DNA of 64,000 nucleotides from Paenibacillus tepidiphilus (GCF_008635795.1 NZ_VWRQ01000007.1:62001-126000); one strand, 5' to 3'. Positions 9,604-19,845 are shown, counted from the first letter of the stretch. The notes: a model not told the origin generated them from the sequence alone. Made by a program: numbers and translations.

Positions 9604-10316
9604 TCACTTCCTTCTTCAGCTGCTTGCTGTTCTTGTTCTTGTGCTTGTATCTGCTTCTCTTCTTCAAGAATCTGATCGCGAGATTTGCCTTGGCTTACAC
9701 CATACTTCTTGGCAATCTGGGATAAGTCATTATACTGTTCTTCGGATACCTTACCAAGAATAATACTGCGTGCTTCTCTCTTCTCTTCAATGGTCAGCCC
9801 GCCAGAGGCCAGTTCCTGCAGACGTTTGATATCTGACATACTGAGCTGTCCCAATACAATTGAAGCAACGTCCGCTTTATCTTTGACTGTTACATTTTCC
9901 TGAATCTCTTTAGCCTTGTCAGTGGATACTTGGGCTGTATAACCACTGGAAGAGCTACCTTTGTTGTCAGTGGCTGATGATGTTGGGCTTGCCGGCTTAG
10001 TGGTTGATACCGGGTCCGGTTTGTCGGTGGCAGTAGCAGCCTTACTTGATTCTTCAGAACTGCCACTACCAGGGCTTACCGTCTGCGTAGGTACTGCAGT
10101 TTCTGTCGGCTCTGCCGTCTGATCCTCTGATACAACAGCTGGTTCGGCAACTTCATCTGAGACTGTATCATCTGCCACAGTCTCCTCCACATCAAAGCTT
10201 GAAGCCATTGAATTCATCAGCTTGTCTACTGCATAATTTGCTGCAAACAGTCCACCGACACCTAGTACGACCAACACCGACAACGTCCAAATTAAAATTT
10301 TCTTCCATCTCTTCAC
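9600..10316 (-). CDS. Single-pass membrane protein with Ser/Thr/Pro linker, unknown
   Basis: A 238-residue protein I cannot assign to a named family. It has an N-terminal membrane helix (about 7-27), an acidic stretch, a long low-complexity Thr/Ser/Pro-rich segment (about 55-125) and a charged helical C-terminal domain containing two related segments, VTVKDKADVASIVLGQLS and EEKREARSIILGKVS. It ends in a Gln/Glu-rich tail. The layout suggests an anchored extracytoplasmic protein spanning the wall. It lies between the CapD-like gene and the stalk-domain gene and is translationally coupled to the latter, so the pair may work together in the EPS system. Confidence 0.6.
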   Translation of the reverse strand: MKRWKKILIWTLSVLVVLGVGGLFAANYAVDKLMNSMASSFDVEETVADDTVSDEVAEPAVVSEDQTAEPTETAVPTQTVSPGSGSSEESSKAATATDKPDPVSTTKPASPTSSATDNKGSSSSGYTAQVSTDKAKEIQENVTVKDKADVASIVLGQLSMSDIKRLQELASGGLTIEEKREARSIILGKVSEEQYNDLSQIAKKYGVSQGKSRDQILEEEKQIQAQEQEQQAAEEGSE

Positions 10317-10340
10317 TAGCAGGTACCTCCTAACCGATAT

Positions 10341-12173
10341 TTAGCTTATCGCCGCCTGCGCTACCGGCTGCATGGGAACAATCTGGTTGATGACTTCACG
10401 TATAGCCGCAGGTTCTTCGGTTAACACTCGTTCCAGTCGCTTAAACTCCAGCTCCAATTGGTTCTGGCTGATGACATTCGGCTGTCCGATAAAGATCCGG
10501 TCATGCTGTGTTGAGCCTAAATTCTCTTCAGCGGTCAGCAATTCCTCATAGAGCTTCTCACCTTCACGAATCCCGCTGAACACAATATCGATATCTTTAT
10601 ATGGCTCGTATCCCGACAGGGTGATCAAATCCTCAGCAAGGGTAAGGATCTTGACCGGTTCACCCATATCAAGTACGAATACCTCTCCCCCTCTGGCGAA
10701 GGAACCCGACTGGATGACGAGTTGCACTGCCTCAGGAATCGTCATGAAGTAACGTACCATCTCCGGATGCGTAACCGTAACCGGGCCACCGGCAGCGATC
10801 TGCTGTTTGAACGCCGGAATTACACTGCCCCGGCTGCCCAATACATTACCAAAACGCACGGCAGAGAATTTTGTTGCACTTGTTGTATTTAAACTTTGCA
10901 CATACATTTCGGCAATCCGCTTAGTGGCGCCCATAACACTTGTCGGGTTAACAGCTTTATCCGAAGAAATTAACACAAACCGTTCGGCTCCGAATTTATC
11001 GGCCGCATCTGCTACATTGCGTGTGCCGAACACGTTATTCTTAATCGCTTCCGAAGGATTCCGCTCCATCAAAGGAACATGTTTATGCGCTGCAGCGTGA
11101 AAGACTACATCCGGTCGGTATTCGCTGTAGATGTCCATGATCCGGGTACGATCCTGTACATCGGCAATCAGTGTGAAGATCTGCAAATAAGGAAATTTCT
11201 TACGCAGTTCCATTTCAATCGTGTAAATACTATTCTCACCATGCCCAAGAATCAGCAGCTTGCCCGGTGCATAAGGTGATATTTGACGGCATAGTTCCGA
11301 GCCAATGGAGCCGCCAGCTCCAGTGACAAGAACCGTCTTGTTGTGCACATAACCGAGAATACTGTTCATGTCGGCTACAATCGGTTCACGACCCAGTAAG
11401 TCCTCTACACTTACATCACGCAGCTTCTTCACTGAAATCTTACCGGCGATCAGGTCATTGAGAGCAGGAATGATCCTCAGCTTTACACCGGTTGCTTTGG
11501 AAAGATTAACAATCTCCGATATCTCTGTCCTCGAAACTGACGGCATAGCTATAATAATTTCATGAATATTGCGTTCTTTGACAATTCGGGGGATATCATA
11601 GCGGTTACCCAGAATGGGAACCCCCATAATCATCATATGGTATTTATCTTTATTGTCATCAATGAACCCTACAATTCTTGTTCCTGCAAACGACGGTCCT
11701 GTTAATTCTCTGGCGATCAAGATTCCGCAGTCACCCGCTCCAACAATTAGGGTATGTACCTCGGAGTCTTTCACAATATTCTTGCTGCTGCGGAACATTC
11801 TCCAGCAGAACCGGATACCGCCTACCAGCAGAAGAATGGTCTCCACCGAACGCACTTCAATGCTCAGAGGGACCCGTCCCGGAAGAATAATAAAAGCCAC
11901 TGCATATGAGATCAGGGCTCCTACGACAATAGCTTTAAACACCGATACAATCTCGCCAATGCTGGCATATTGCCACACTCTGCGGTAGAGTCCAAAGTAA
12001 ACCAAGCTTCCTCCGAAAGCAATGGAGGAGATTAGTGCATACCATAACATTTGCGATACGTATTCACCGGGAATATGACCATAAAAGCGAAAAAGGTAGG
12101 AAGTCATAACGCTGAACCAAATAATCGCTATATCGATCAGAAATAATAATAACACTCTTGTTTTAGCTGTCAT
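10341..12173 (-). CDS. CapD/FlaA1/EpsC-like nucleotide-sugar 4,6-dehydratase, membrane-bound
   Basis: A 610-residue protein. Four or five N-terminal membrane helices (about 1-130) are followed by a CoA-binding-like domain (VGAGDCGILIARELT) and a C-terminal SDR domain starting at VLVTGAGGSIGSELCRQI. The active-site region SSDKAVNPTSVMGATKR has Met in place of the usual SDR Tyr, the known arrangement in the large WbpM/CapD-type UDP-GlcNAc 4,6-dehydratases. The likely product is a UDP-4-keto-6-deoxy sugar for repeat-unit synthesis, such as a bacillosamine- or FucNAc-type precursor; which one cannot be told. It lies directly downstream of the kinase genes, as epsC does in Bacillus subtilis. Confidence 0.9.
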   Translation of the reverse strand: MTAKTRVLLLFLIDIAIIWFSVMTSYLFRFYGHIPGEYVSQMLWYALISSIAFGGSLVYFGLYRRVWQYASIGEIVSVFKAIVVGALISYAVAFIILPGRVPLSIEVRSVETILLLVGGIRFCWRMFRSSKNIVKDSEVHTLIVGAGDCGILIARELTGPSFAGTRIVGFIDDNKDKYHMMIMGVPILGNRYDIPRIVKERNIHEIIIAMPSVSRTEISEIVNLSKATGVKLRIIPALNDLIAGKISVKKLRDVSVEDLLGREPIVADMNSILGYVHNKTVLVTGAGGSIGSELCRQISPYAPGKLLILGHGENSIYTIEMELRKKFPYLQIFTLIADVQDRTRIMDIYSEYRPDVVFHAAAHKHVPLMERNPSEAIKNNVFGTRNVADAADKFGAERFVLISSDKAVNPTSVMGATKRIAEMYVQSLNTTSATKFSAVRFGNVLGSRGSVIPAFKQQIAAGGPVTVTHPEMVRYFMTIPEAVQLVIQSGSFARGGEVFVLDMGEPVKILTLAEDLITLSGYEPYKDIDIVFSGIREGEKLYEELLTAEENLGSTQHDRIFIGQPNVISQNQLELEFKRLERVLTEEPAAIREVINQIVPMQPVAQAAIS

Positions 12174-12212
12174 TTTGGTGCCTCCAAAAATAACAAATTC
12201 TATCTAGGAGCG

Positions 12213-12899
12213 TCAGTTCCCGTAATAGTAATAATAATAGCCTTCACTAGCCTTACGTTTAACATTATTTAGAACAACTCCGAGCATCTTAGCCCCTACA
12301 CGGTCAAGACCGCTCTTAGCCTTAGCAGCAATATCTCGTTTAACCTTACCATAGCTTACAACCATAATAACGCCATCGCTCTTGGATGCAATGATTTGCG
12401 CATCAGTAACTGCTAGCAGCGGCGGTGTATCAATAAGAACAACATCGTATAATTGGCGTAATTCCTGCAACAACGCATTCATCCGATTGGAAGCCATCAT
12501 TTCCGCAGGGTTAGGAGGGATGGGCCCTGAGGTTACAATGGATAAATTACTCACTCCTGTAGCTTGTGTAGCTTCCTCAAGAGAGGATTGCTGCGACAAT
12601 AGTGAAGATAAACCATGCCGATTGCTGAGAGAAAACGTCTTGTGCGCTGTTGGCTTACGCATGTCACCGTCAATCAACAGTACCTTCTTATCTGCTTGCG
12701 CATATGCTGCAGCCAGATTGGCCGTTACGGTGGATTTGCCTTCTTCCGGTCCCGTTGAAGTTACCATAATAATCTGGATTTGTTCATCGATCGAAGAGAA
12801 ATCAATATTTGTGCGCAGCGTTCGGAAAGCTTCGGATACCGGCGAGCGGGGATTGGTCACGGTAATCAGATGACGTTGTTTACTTGGTTGCTGTGACAT
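12213..12899 (-). CDS. CpsD/EpsB-type tyrosine kinase (BY-kinase)
   Basis: A 228-residue cytoplasmic ATPase domain of a bacterial tyrosine kinase. It shows Walker A GPEEGKST (50-57), Walker A' LLIDGDMRKP (75-83) and Walker B VVLIDTPP. The protein ends in a cluster of six tyrosines (221-226), the autophosphorylation site of this family. It overlaps the CpsC-like gene by 20 bases; in Firmicutes the membrane modulator and the kinase are separate polypeptides that work as a pair to set chain length and output. The PHP phosphatase at 15813-16595 is the expected antagonist. Confidence 0.93.
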   Translation of the reverse strand: MSQQPSKQRHLITVTNPRSPVSEAFRTLRTNIDFSSIDEQIQIIMVTSTGPEEGKSTVTANLAAAYAQADKKVLLIDGDMRKPTAHKTFSLSNRHGLSSLLSQQSSLEEATQATGVSNLSIVTSGPIPPNPAEMMASNRMNALLQELRQLYDVVLIDTPPLLAVTDAQIIASKSDGVIMVVSYGKVKRDIAAKAKSGLDRVGAKMLGVVLNNVKRKASEGYYYYYYGN

Positions 12900-13656
12900 G
12901 TTCTAGTTCTCCCGCCTTTCTGTTTAACGTTTGAGATTGGGTTTCAGTATGTTTCGTCTCTTCTTGACCCAGCCTTGTAATCATAGCAATCGTTGGAAGT
13001 CCAAGGTACTTCTCAATGTCAGCTTCGGTCTTGATTGTATCATCCAGATATTCCAGAAGGAATGCAATTCCCAAACCGATCATCAAAGAAACAATGAAAG
13101 CAATCGCCAAATTCATAACCACATTCGGCTCCACTGGACCCGGTTCAACGTCAGGATTCAGCTTTGCTTCATTGAGAATCGATACATTCTCTACGCTGAA
13201 CAATGAAGGAATCTCCTGCTTGAACACAAGGGAGATGGCATTTACGATTTCCGCAGCTCTCTCATACGAATTATCTCGAACGACAAGTGTCATCACCTGC
13301 GTATTATTTACAGAACTCACATTAACCTTCTTCAACAATTCTTCAGCAGTCGTATTAAACTGCGGATATTCGTTGGCGACGACATCCAGAATAGCCGGTG
13401 TCTTAATAATTTCCTTGTAGGTATTAATTAACTGGATATTGGTATTGATCTGGTTGAGGTCAATTTGCGTTGCAACCGCCTGTGTCGGCGTTTGGTTGAC
13501 GATAATTTTGGTTGAAGCTTCGTACACCGGTTTCTTAATGAAAAGACTATATACTCCTGCAAGCAGGCACACTACGATGACAATGCTGATAATCATCCAC
13601 AGTCGCTTCCTGATAATCTGGAAATAATCGCGAAGATCCAATTCTTGTGCTGACAA
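12880..13656 (-). CDS. Wzz/CpsC-type chain-length and kinase modulator
   Basis: A 258-residue membrane protein with helices at about 20-40 and 175-197 enclosing an extracytoplasmic loop of about 130 residues, the topology of Wzz/CapA/EpsA proteins. The start LDLRDYFQIIRKRLWMI and the second-helix boundary with PNVVMNLAIAF match the family. The cytoplasmic tail normally activates the partner BY-kinase, encoded by the overlapping downstream gene. This is the first gene after the terminator at 13703-13737, so a promoter for the EPS operon should lie in the roughly 50 bases upstream; I see no clear hexamer pair there. Confidence 0.9.
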   Translation of the reverse strand: MSAQELDLRDYFQIIRKRLWMIISIVIVVCLLAGVYSLFIKKPVYEASTKIIVNQTPTQAVATQIDLNQINTNIQLINTYKEIIKTPAILDVVANEYPQFNTTAEELLKKVNVSSVNNTQVMTLVVRDNSYERAAEIVNAISLVFKQEIPSLFSVENVSILNEAKLNPDVEPGPVEPNVVMNLAIAFIVSLMIGLGIAFLLEYLDDTIKTEADIEKYLGLPTIAMITRLGQEETKHTETQSQTLNRKAGELEHVTATK

Positions 13657-13702
13657 CTGAATTTCCCTCCAAGCTGTTTCAGTAATCTTTCGTTTTCCCT
13701 CA

Positions 13703-13737
13703 AAAAAGTGCCTCCTCTCACCTTGACGAGAGGAGGC
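13703..13737 (-). terminator. Intrinsic terminator of the SLH-protein gene
   Basis: A perfect 10-bp stem (GCCTCCTCTC with GAGAGGAGGC) and an 8-base loop are followed on the minus strand by ACTTTTTT. It ends the SLH gene transcript and separates it from the EPS operon proper. Confidence 0.9.
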
Positions 13738-13756
13738 CCTCCTTGCTAGCTATTCT

Positions 13757-15727
13757 TTACTTGAAGTTAATTGTACGGTAGATAATTACAGCTGCTTCTG
13801 CACGGTTAGCCGTGTCATTCGGATTGAACTTGCCGGCATTGCCGATTACCAGGTTGTTGCTTGCTGCGAAGGCTACGCCTTCTTTCAGGGAAGCGGCGAT
13901 CTTCGAAGCGTCGGAGAATTTGCTCAGCGATGCAGTGTTCGAAGTGGCAGCAGGATTAAGAGATTTAACTGCACGAGCGATCATTGTAGCCATTTCAGCA
14001 CGTGTGATCGAAGCGTTTGGATCGAATTGAGTAGCGCTGCGGCCAGTGATAATACCTTTCTCAGCAGCAACAGCTACGTAAGGAGCGTACCAAGCAGTCG
14101 AACTTACGTCGCTGAAGTTCTCAGTTGCAGTGCTGTTCTCCAGGTTCAGACCGCGAACCAGCATCTTGGCAAATTCAGCGCGGGTAACATTGTTCTTCGG
14201 TGCGAACTTACCAGCCCCTACGCCTTCAATTGCGCCCTTAGCAGCAACAACTTGAATCTGTCTGCCAGCCCAAGCTTGAACCAAAGCAGTATCTGTGAAG
14301 CTCACTTTATTCTCGACAACAGCATAGGAAGAGAACGTGTCGCGTTTCTCAATGATATGTTCTCCGTCAACCACACCTCCGTGGAATTCAAGCGCACCGT
14401 ACACAAGCTTCGATACGGAGAGCAATTCTTTATCCAGACCAGTTGTATTGGCAAGTGGAAGCTTGATGGTCAGCGGTTGTTTGAATACTGTTGTTGCAAC
14501 TCCGCCAACTTTAAGATCGAAATCATATACCTTGGAAGCCAATTTCTGCGAAGAAACCGAAGTTACTGCAGTGTCTTCCAGAGTTGTAGTTGTAAGAGTA
14601 AGAGCATCTGCAAATTGTCCCAGTGGCAACGTTGTAGTCAAACCGTTAAAGGCAATTGCGAAGTTAGCAATACCTTTCGTCTTTGCAGCTTCAACAATCA
14701 CTTTGGACAAAGGAACTTCAACAATCTTCGCCTTTACTGTTCCCAGATCAAACGTGAATGTCAGGCCTGTCTTACCGCTATTTGCAGCCAGGAAAGCGTC
14801 GAATGCCTTCAGTACATCGGCATCAACCAACTTAAGAGTGGCCTTGTCGCCAACGATGCTTACCAACTTAGACACATCATAAACGCCTGTAGCAGCATTC
14901 AGAGTTGGCGTTGTTGCAACTGTACCGCCGCCAGTACCACCAGTGTAACCGCCATCACTGGTCGGATAAGCCTTCAGGTAGGCACTTGCAAGAGACAATG
15001 CAGCTTTCTGAGCTGTTGGCAGTTCCTTGTTGAAGTTACGCAGAGCAGACTTCACATCGCTAGGAGTTACCCCCAGATTCGTCAATACTTCGCTTACAGT
15101 CAAGGAGTCAGCACCGCCAGTTTTGCGAGCGAGCACTTTGTCAACGATTTGATCAATCAGAGCGTCGTTCTCCAGAACAGACTCAATGGAAGTAGTACCA
15201 ATCAATGCACGAAGTTCTGCTTCAAGACCGTTAGTGCCGAATACGAACTCGGAAAGGTCATCGAAAGTGAGTGAGTCCACACCGGCAGCTTTTGCCAGTT
15301 TGTTCAACAGGGCTACATTCTCATCAACAACGAGCTTTCCTTGTACTCCGGTAAAACCGTCTGCGTAAACATCATAAACTACGCTGGACGCGGTCTGGAA
15401 AATATTATAAGAAGTTTTGACATCATCAGTGCTCAGTTTTGCTTTGGCTACTACCTTATCAAGTACCGGAGCAAAAATAGCTTCAAACTCATCCTGGCTG
15501 ATTGTCTTAGCTTGCTCCTTGTAGTTATAAAGGGCTTGTCCGTTGGTCAATTTGCTGTATACGTTCTTAACGATAGTCTTAACTTCTTCTTTGGACTTTG
15601 CTGCAGAAGCCACACTAACACCCAGATGCTTAGCCAGACCTTCGGTGCTGAAAGGGAAACCTGCAAAAGATGCAGCTGCCATGCTTGCTGCCAATGTCGA
15701 TACTGCTAATTTTTTCTTCAAACTCAC
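13757..15727 (-). CDS. S-layer-homology (SLH) domain surface protein
   Basis: A 656-residue secreted protein starting at a GTG behind AGAGGTGG, with a signal peptide ending near residue 43 (VASAAKS region). The first about 250 residues are helical, a Gly/Thr linker lies near 262-270, and an immunoglobulin-like middle region follows. Three SLH domains occupy about 480-655, marked by NNVTRAEFAKMLVRGL, ASITRAEMATMIARAV and DTANRAEAAVIIYRT. SLH domains bind pyruvylated secondary cell wall polymer. Its place between the CpsB-like phosphatase and the CpsC/CpsD pair suggests a surface role linked to the polysaccharide, but it has its own terminator and probably its own promoter. The middle of the protein is not recognised. 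Confidence 0.88.
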   Translation of the reverse strand: MSLKKKLAVSTLAASMAAASFAGFPFSTEGLAKHLGVSVASAAKSKEEVKTIVKNVYSKLTNGQALYNYKEQAKTISQDEFEAIFAPVLDKVVAKAKLSTDDVKTSYNIFQTASSVVYDVYADGFTGVQGKLVVDENVALLNKLAKAAGVDSLTFDDLSEFVFGTNGLEAELRALIGTTSIESVLENDALIDQIVDKVLARKTGGADSLTVSEVLTNLGVTPSDVKSALRNFNKELPTAQKAALSLASAYLKAYPTSDGGYTGGTGGGTVATTPTLNAATGVYDVSKLVSIVGDKATLKLVDADVLKAFDAFLAANSGKTGLTFTFDLGTVKAKIVEVPLSKVIVEAAKTKGIANFAIAFNGLTTTLPLGQFADALTLTTTTLEDTAVTSVSSQKLASKVYDFDLKVGGVATTVFKQPLTIKLPLANTTGLDKELLSVSKLVYGALEFHGGVVDGEHIIEKRDTFSSYAVVENKVSFTDTALVQAWAGRQIQVVAAKGAIEGVGAGKFAPKNNVTRAEFAKMLVRGLNLENSTATENFSDVSSTAWYAPYVAVAAEKGIITGRSATQFDPNASITRAEMATMIARAVKSLNPAATSNTASLSKFSDASKIAASLKEGVAFAASNNLVIGNAGKFNPNDTANRAEAAVIIYRTINFK

Positions 15728-15812
15728 TGCTCATCCACCTCTTCTGATATGTATTTAAAATAATATGACAATCACCCAGTAATAACCATTCTACCATCAA
15801 TTCTCATAGAGG

Positions 15813-16595
15813 TCACCCTCTGCGGGAAAAAAATCCGAACATTTTTTGACGCATGTTGCGGGAACCGGTATGAATAGTCCGAAAAAGATCTGTGTTTTCG
15901 ACAATTTTGCGTGAATTTTGTTGAAAAAAGTCGAATGTTTCCGAGCCTAGTTCTTTCTCTACTACTTTGTAAGCCTCGCTTAAACCAAAAGGACGGTGGC
16001 CGCTATCATGTGCATCTGAAGCGATGACATGCACCAGATTTCTCCGGCATAAATCTAGCGACAGCTTCTGCAGCTTGCCCCCAAAGACTCCGGCCAGACT
16101 CTGGGCGGTAACTTGTCCAACCGCTCCCAAATCTATTAACTTTTCCAATTTCCGCGGATCGTCCGCCACTTCGCTGTTACGCTCCGGATGGGCGATAACC
16201 GGAACCAGCCCCTGGATCACCAGTTCATGGCAGGTCTCCTCCATGCTACGCGGCACCCGCGACGAAGGCATCTCCAGCAGTATGTACCGGGTCCCCGCCA
16301 GCGTCAGAAGTTCTCCCCTCTCCAGGTCAGCCAGCAAATCGCCATAGACACGGATTTCCTGTCCGGCAAGCACCTGCACTGGAATCCCCGCCTCCTGCAA
16401 CCGCTCTCGCAGCTCAGGAACCGCTTCATTAATTCTTGAAGCCGGATTCAGATACGCCCCGTTGGCATGATGGGGTGTGGCTATAACCGTGGTAATGCCG
16501 TCTTTATGGGCGTCCTGCGCCATGGCGAGTGCCGCTTCCCAATCGGCAGCCCCGTCATCAACAAAGGGTAGAATATGGCTATGGATATCTATCAT
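15813..16595 (-). CDS. CpsB/YwqE-type PHP-domain tyrosine phosphatase
   Basis: A 260-residue metal-dependent phosphatase of the PHP superfamily that dephosphorylates BY-kinases. The N-terminal motif MIDIHSHILPFVDDGA carries the first metal ligands, followed by ATPHH near residue 40, VIAHPERN and the late SDAHD motif. Length matches CpsB/YwqE. Together with the CpsC- and CpsD-like genes downstream it forms the usual capsule phosphorelay, although here an SLH gene is inserted between them. Confidence 0.92.
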   Translation of the reverse strand: MIDIHSHILPFVDDGAADWEAALAMAQDAHKDGITTVIATPHHANGAYLNPASRINEAVPELRERLQEAGIPVQVLAGQEIRVYGDLLADLERGELLTLAGTRYILLEMPSSRVPRSMEETCHELVIQGLVPVIAHPERNSEVADDPRKLEKLIDLGAVGQVTAQSLAGVFGGKLQKLSLDLCRRNLVHVIASDAHDSGHRPFGLSEAYKVVEKELGSETFDFFQQNSRKIVENTDLFRTIHTGSRNMRQKMFGFFSRRG

Positions 16596-16626
16596 ACGCT
16601 TAATATCGGCCCCTCTCTAGTCAAAT

Positions 16627-16656
16627 ATTATAGAAGTCAGGCAAAAAAAACAACCA
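16627..16656 (-). promoter_or_regulatory. Likely sigma-A promoter of the CpsB-like gene
   Basis: A perfect minus-strand TATAAT at 16627-16632 lies 31 bases upstream of the CpsB start. The best -35 options are TGGTTG (18-base spacer) or GGTTGT (17), both weak. It immediately follows the U-run of the engB terminator. Confidence 0.55.
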
Positions 16657-16675
16657 CTTCACTGGGAAATGATTG
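16643..16675 (-). terminator. Intrinsic terminator of the lonA-engB transcript
   Basis: On the minus strand CAATCATTTC pairs with GAAGTGGTTG over 10 bp (three G-U) around a 5-base loop and is followed by eight Ts. Confidence 0.85.
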
Positions 16676-16758
16676 CTTAATAGGAAAAGTAAATAATGGA
16701 AACTAGCAGCAGCCTGCAGCTGCCGGTAAATCATCTAAGACTATCTACCCAAGAACTA

Positions 16759-17424
16759 TTAGGACTCCAGTTCCTCACTAGGCATAATCCCGGAAGCCTC
16801 TACCTCTTCCAGCCCTTCATCCTCTGTAGCGGTTGCTCCGAGAATTACCCCCCAAAGCTCCTCCTTGCCGAGACCGATCTCTGAAGAGAACGGAATAAAG
16901 CTGTCGCCCGGCAGCACGCCCAACTCCTGCTTCATAATCTTGATATGCTTCGGCCAGCGGGTCTTGGGAATCTTGTCCGCTTTGGTGGCAACTACGCAGA
17001 GCGGCAGATCATAATGCTTGATCCAGTCGAACATCATCTTGTCGTCGGCTGTTGGCGGATGGCGCAGGTCTACTACGAGCAAGATCAGCTTCAGCGTCTC
17101 GCGCTCGGCCAGATATCTTTCGACCATCTTGCCCCAGGCGGCACGCTGGGTCTTGGAGACCTTGGCATAGCCGTAACCGGGAAAATCGACAAGGTATAAC
17201 TGCTCATTGATACGGTAATAGTTCATATGCTGCGTCTTGCCGGGGGTGGAGCTGGTGCGGGCCAGATTCTTGCGCTGGATCATCCGGTTGATCAGGGATG
17301 ACTTCCCGACATTGGAGCGCCCTGCCAGAGCAATCTCCGGCAAGGCGTCCACAGGGTATTGATCAGGGCCGACTGCGCTGATCACGAATTCGGCCTGATT
17401 CACTTTATATTCAGTAGCTTTCAT
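16759..17424 (-). CDS. engB: Ribosome-biogenesis GTPase YsxC/EngB
   Basis: A 221-residue GTPase needed for assembly of the large ribosomal subunit. It has G1 GRSNVGKSS (about 36-44), switch residues with SSTPGKTQ, G3 [10 protein letters not shown], and G4 TKADK. The C-terminus carries an acidic tail of about 20 residues ([12 protein letters not shown]) beyond the GTPase domain. It begins 12 bases after the lonA stop, so both are on one transcript, as lonA-ysxC in Bacillus subtilis. Confidence 0.96.
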   Translation of the reverse strand: MKATEYKVNQAEFVISAVGPDQYPVDALPEIALAGRSNVGKSSLINRMIQRKNLARTSSTPGKTQHMNYYRINEQLYLVDFPGYGYAKVSKTQRAAWGKMVERYLAERETLKLILLVVDLRHPPTADDKMMFDWIKHYDLPLCVVATKADKIPKTRWPKHIKIMKQELGVLPGDSFIPFSSEIGLGKEELWGVILGATATEDEGLEEVEASGIMPSEELES

Positions 17425-17436
17425 ATCGTTTCCTTT

Positions 17437-19800
17437 CTAATGCACACTGCTCTGCGCCTCGCTGAGGGCGGCGGTCTGCTGTTCTACAAGCGCATGCTGC
17501 AATACCTGGTCCATATGGGAGACCGGCACGAATTCCACATCATTGCGCACACTCTCCGGAATATCTTTAAGATCGCGCTCATTGTCCTTCGGAAGCAGGA
17601 TCTTCTTGTATCCGGCGCGGTGGGCGGCCAGCGATTTCTCCTTCAGTCCGCCAATCGGGAGCACTCGTCCGCGCAGTGTAATCTCACCAGTCATCGCTAC
17701 ATCCTTGGAGACATAACGCTTCGTCAAGGCAGAGATCAACGCCGTAGCGATGGTAATACCGGCCGAAGGGCCATCCTTCGGAATGGCTCCCTCGGGAATG
17801 TGGATATGAATGTCGTTCTTCTCATGAAAATCAGGCGCAAGCCCGAGCTCCTCGGCCTTCGAACGCGTATAGCTGAAGGCAGCCTGGGCCGATTCCTTCA
17901 TCACGTCGCCGAGCTGGCCGGTCAGGATCAGCTTGCCGGAGCCCTGCACGACCGTCACTTCGATCAGCAGCGTATCGCCGCCGACCTCTGTCCACGCCAG
18001 TCCGGTTACGGTGCCGATCTGGTCTTCCAGCTCCGCTACGCCGTAGCGGTACTTCGAGACGCCAAGATAATCCTTGACCTCATCAGGCAGAATCGTGACC
18101 TGCTTGGTTTCGGCGGATACGATCTTCTTAGCCGCTTTACGGCAGAGTGCAGCGATCTGCTGTTCCAGATTGCGCACACCGGATTCGCGTGTGTACTCAC
18201 GGATGATCTTCAGCACACTTTCGTTCTCGATGATTAACTGTTCTTCCTCCAGCCCGTGGTTCTTGCGCTGCTTCGGCAGCAGATAGCGCGAGGCAATCTG
18301 CAGCTTCTCCAGCTCCGTATAGCCCGGAATATGCAGCATCTCCATACGGTCCAGCAGCGGACGCGGAATGTTGTGAACCGTGTTGGCCGTCGTCACGAAC
18401 ATAACGTTCGAGAGATCGAACGGCATCTCGACAAAATGGTCACTAAACGTGCTGTTCTGTTCAGGGTCCAGCACCTCGAGCAGCGCGGCCGACGGGTCGC
18501 CGCGGAAATCCGACGCCATCTTGTCGATCTCATCGAGCAAGAAGACCGGGTTAATGCTGCCTGCCGTCTTCATCCCCTGGATGATACGGCCCGGCATTGC
18601 GCCGACATACGTGCGGCGATGCCCACGGATTTCGGCTTCATCGCGCACGCCGCCCAGCGAGATGCGCACGAACTTGCGGTTCAGCGAGCGGGCGATGGAG
18701 CGGGCGAGCGAGGTTTTGCCGACGCCGGGAGGCCCTACCAGACAGAGAATCGGACCCTTCAGCTTCTTGACCAGCTGCTGCACGGCCAGATACTCCAGCA
18801 CGCGTTCCTTGGGCTTCTCCAGCCCATAGTGGTCCTCATCCAGGACCTGCTCGGCTTTCAGAATATCGAGATCATCCTCTGTCGCTTCGCTCCAGGGCAG
18901 GCTTAACAGCCAATCGACGTAATTGCGGATGACACTGCCTTCGGCCGAGCTTGCCGGCATTTTTTCCAGACGGTCGATTTCCTTCTCAATCTTCTCCTGC
19001 ACGCGCTCCGGCAGATCCTTCTCCTGCATCTGGGCACGCAGCTCGTCGGCTTCGCCGGCACGGCCTTCCTTCTCCCCGAGCTCCTTCTGGATCGCCTTCA
19101 TCTGCTCGCGCAGATAATACTCCTTCTGGGTCTTCTCCATCTGCTTCTTCACACGCTGGTTGATCTTGCGCTCTAGCTCCAGCACTTCGCGTTCATTATT
19201 AAGAATATCGAGCAGCTTCTCCAGGCGTTTGCTGACATCGATGGTTTCCAGAATCTCCTGCTTATCCTTAATCTTCAGCGATAAATGGCTGGTAATTACA
19301 TCGGCCAGACGCCCCGGCTCTTCAATATCCGAAACAGCAGCCAGTGTCTCCGGCGTGACCTTCTTGGACAAGGTGATATAATGCTCGAACTGGCTGAGCA
19401 CGGTACGCATCAAGGCATCGCTTTCCTGGTCGACCTCTTCCTGCTCCGGCAGCTCGCGCGCGAGCACCTCATAGAATTCCTCATTGTCCGTATAATGAAT
19501 GATCTCCGCCCGCTCTACGCCTTCCACCAGCACGCGGATGGTTCCATTCGGAAGCTTCAGCATCTGCCGCACATTGGCGACGGTACCGACGCGAAAGATA
19601 TCTTCTTGTCCCGGCTCCTCAATATTCACTTCCGACTGGGAGCAGAGGAGAATCAGGTTGTCTTCAACCATAGCTTTTTCCAACGCCCGAACGGATTTCT
19701 CGCGACCCACATCCAAGTGAAGAACCATGCTAGGGTACACAAGAAGACCTCTAAGCGGCAATAAAGGAAAACGACGACCTTTGGATTGTTTTTGTATCAT
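17437..19800 (-). CDS. lon: ATP-dependent protease LonA
   Basis: A 787-residue Lon protease. Domains in order are an N-terminal substrate-binding domain (about 15-205), a coiled-coil region, an AAA+ domain with Walker [10 protein letters not shown] and Walker B FLLDEIDK, and a C-terminal protease domain with the catalytic Ser in KDGPSAGI (about 678) and Lys in GGLKEK (about 721). I start it at the ATG at 19800, nine bases after GGGAGGT; a TTG nine codons upstream has no good site. Length matches Bacillus LonA (about 774). It degrades misfolded and regulatory proteins in the cytoplasm. Confidence 0.97.
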   Translation of the reverse strand: MIQKQSKGRRFPLLPLRGLLVYPSMVLHLDVGREKSVRALEKAMVEDNLILLCSQSEVNIEEPGQEDIFRVGTVANVRQMLKLPNGTIRVLVEGVERAEIIHYTDNEEFYEVLARELPEQEEVDQESDALMRTVLSQFEHYITLSKKVTPETLAAVSDIEEPGRLADVITSHLSLKIKDKQEILETIDVSKRLEKLLDILNNEREVLELERKINQRVKKQMEKTQKEYYLREQMKAIQKELGEKEGRAGEADELRAQMQEKDLPERVQEKIEKEIDRLEKMPASSAEGSVIRNYVDWLLSLPWSEATEDDLDILKAEQVLDEDHYGLEKPKERVLEYLAVQQLVKKLKGPILCLVGPPGVGKTSLARSIARSLNRKFVRISLGGVRDEAEIRGHRRTYVGAMPGRIIQGMKTAGSINPVFLLDEIDKMASDFRGDPSAALLEVLDPEQNSTFSDHFVEMPFDLSNVMFVTTANTVHNIPRPLLDRMEMLHIPGYTELEKLQIASRYLLPKQRKNHGLEEEQLIIENESVLKIIREYTRESGVRNLEQQIAALCRKAAKKIVSAETKQVTILPDEVKDYLGVSKYRYGVAELEDQIGTVTGLAWTEVGGDTLLIEVTVVQGSGKLILTGQLGDVMKESAQAAFSYTRSKAEELGLAPDFHEKNDIHIHIPEGAIPKDGPSAGITIATALISALTKRYVSKDVAMTGEITLRGRVLPIGGLKEKSLAAHRAGYKKILLPKDNERDLKDIPESVRNDVEFVPVSHMDQVLQHALVEQQTAALSEAQSSVH

Positions 19801-19845
19801 CGCTTTCGCACCTCCCATGGTTCTCAAGTAGTTTCACCTGCATTT

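Noticed and set aside
14027..15274. 415-codon plus-strand frame opposite the SLH gene
   Set aside because: Cys/Ser/Gln-rich antisense shadow of a repetitive coding sequence, no start signals.
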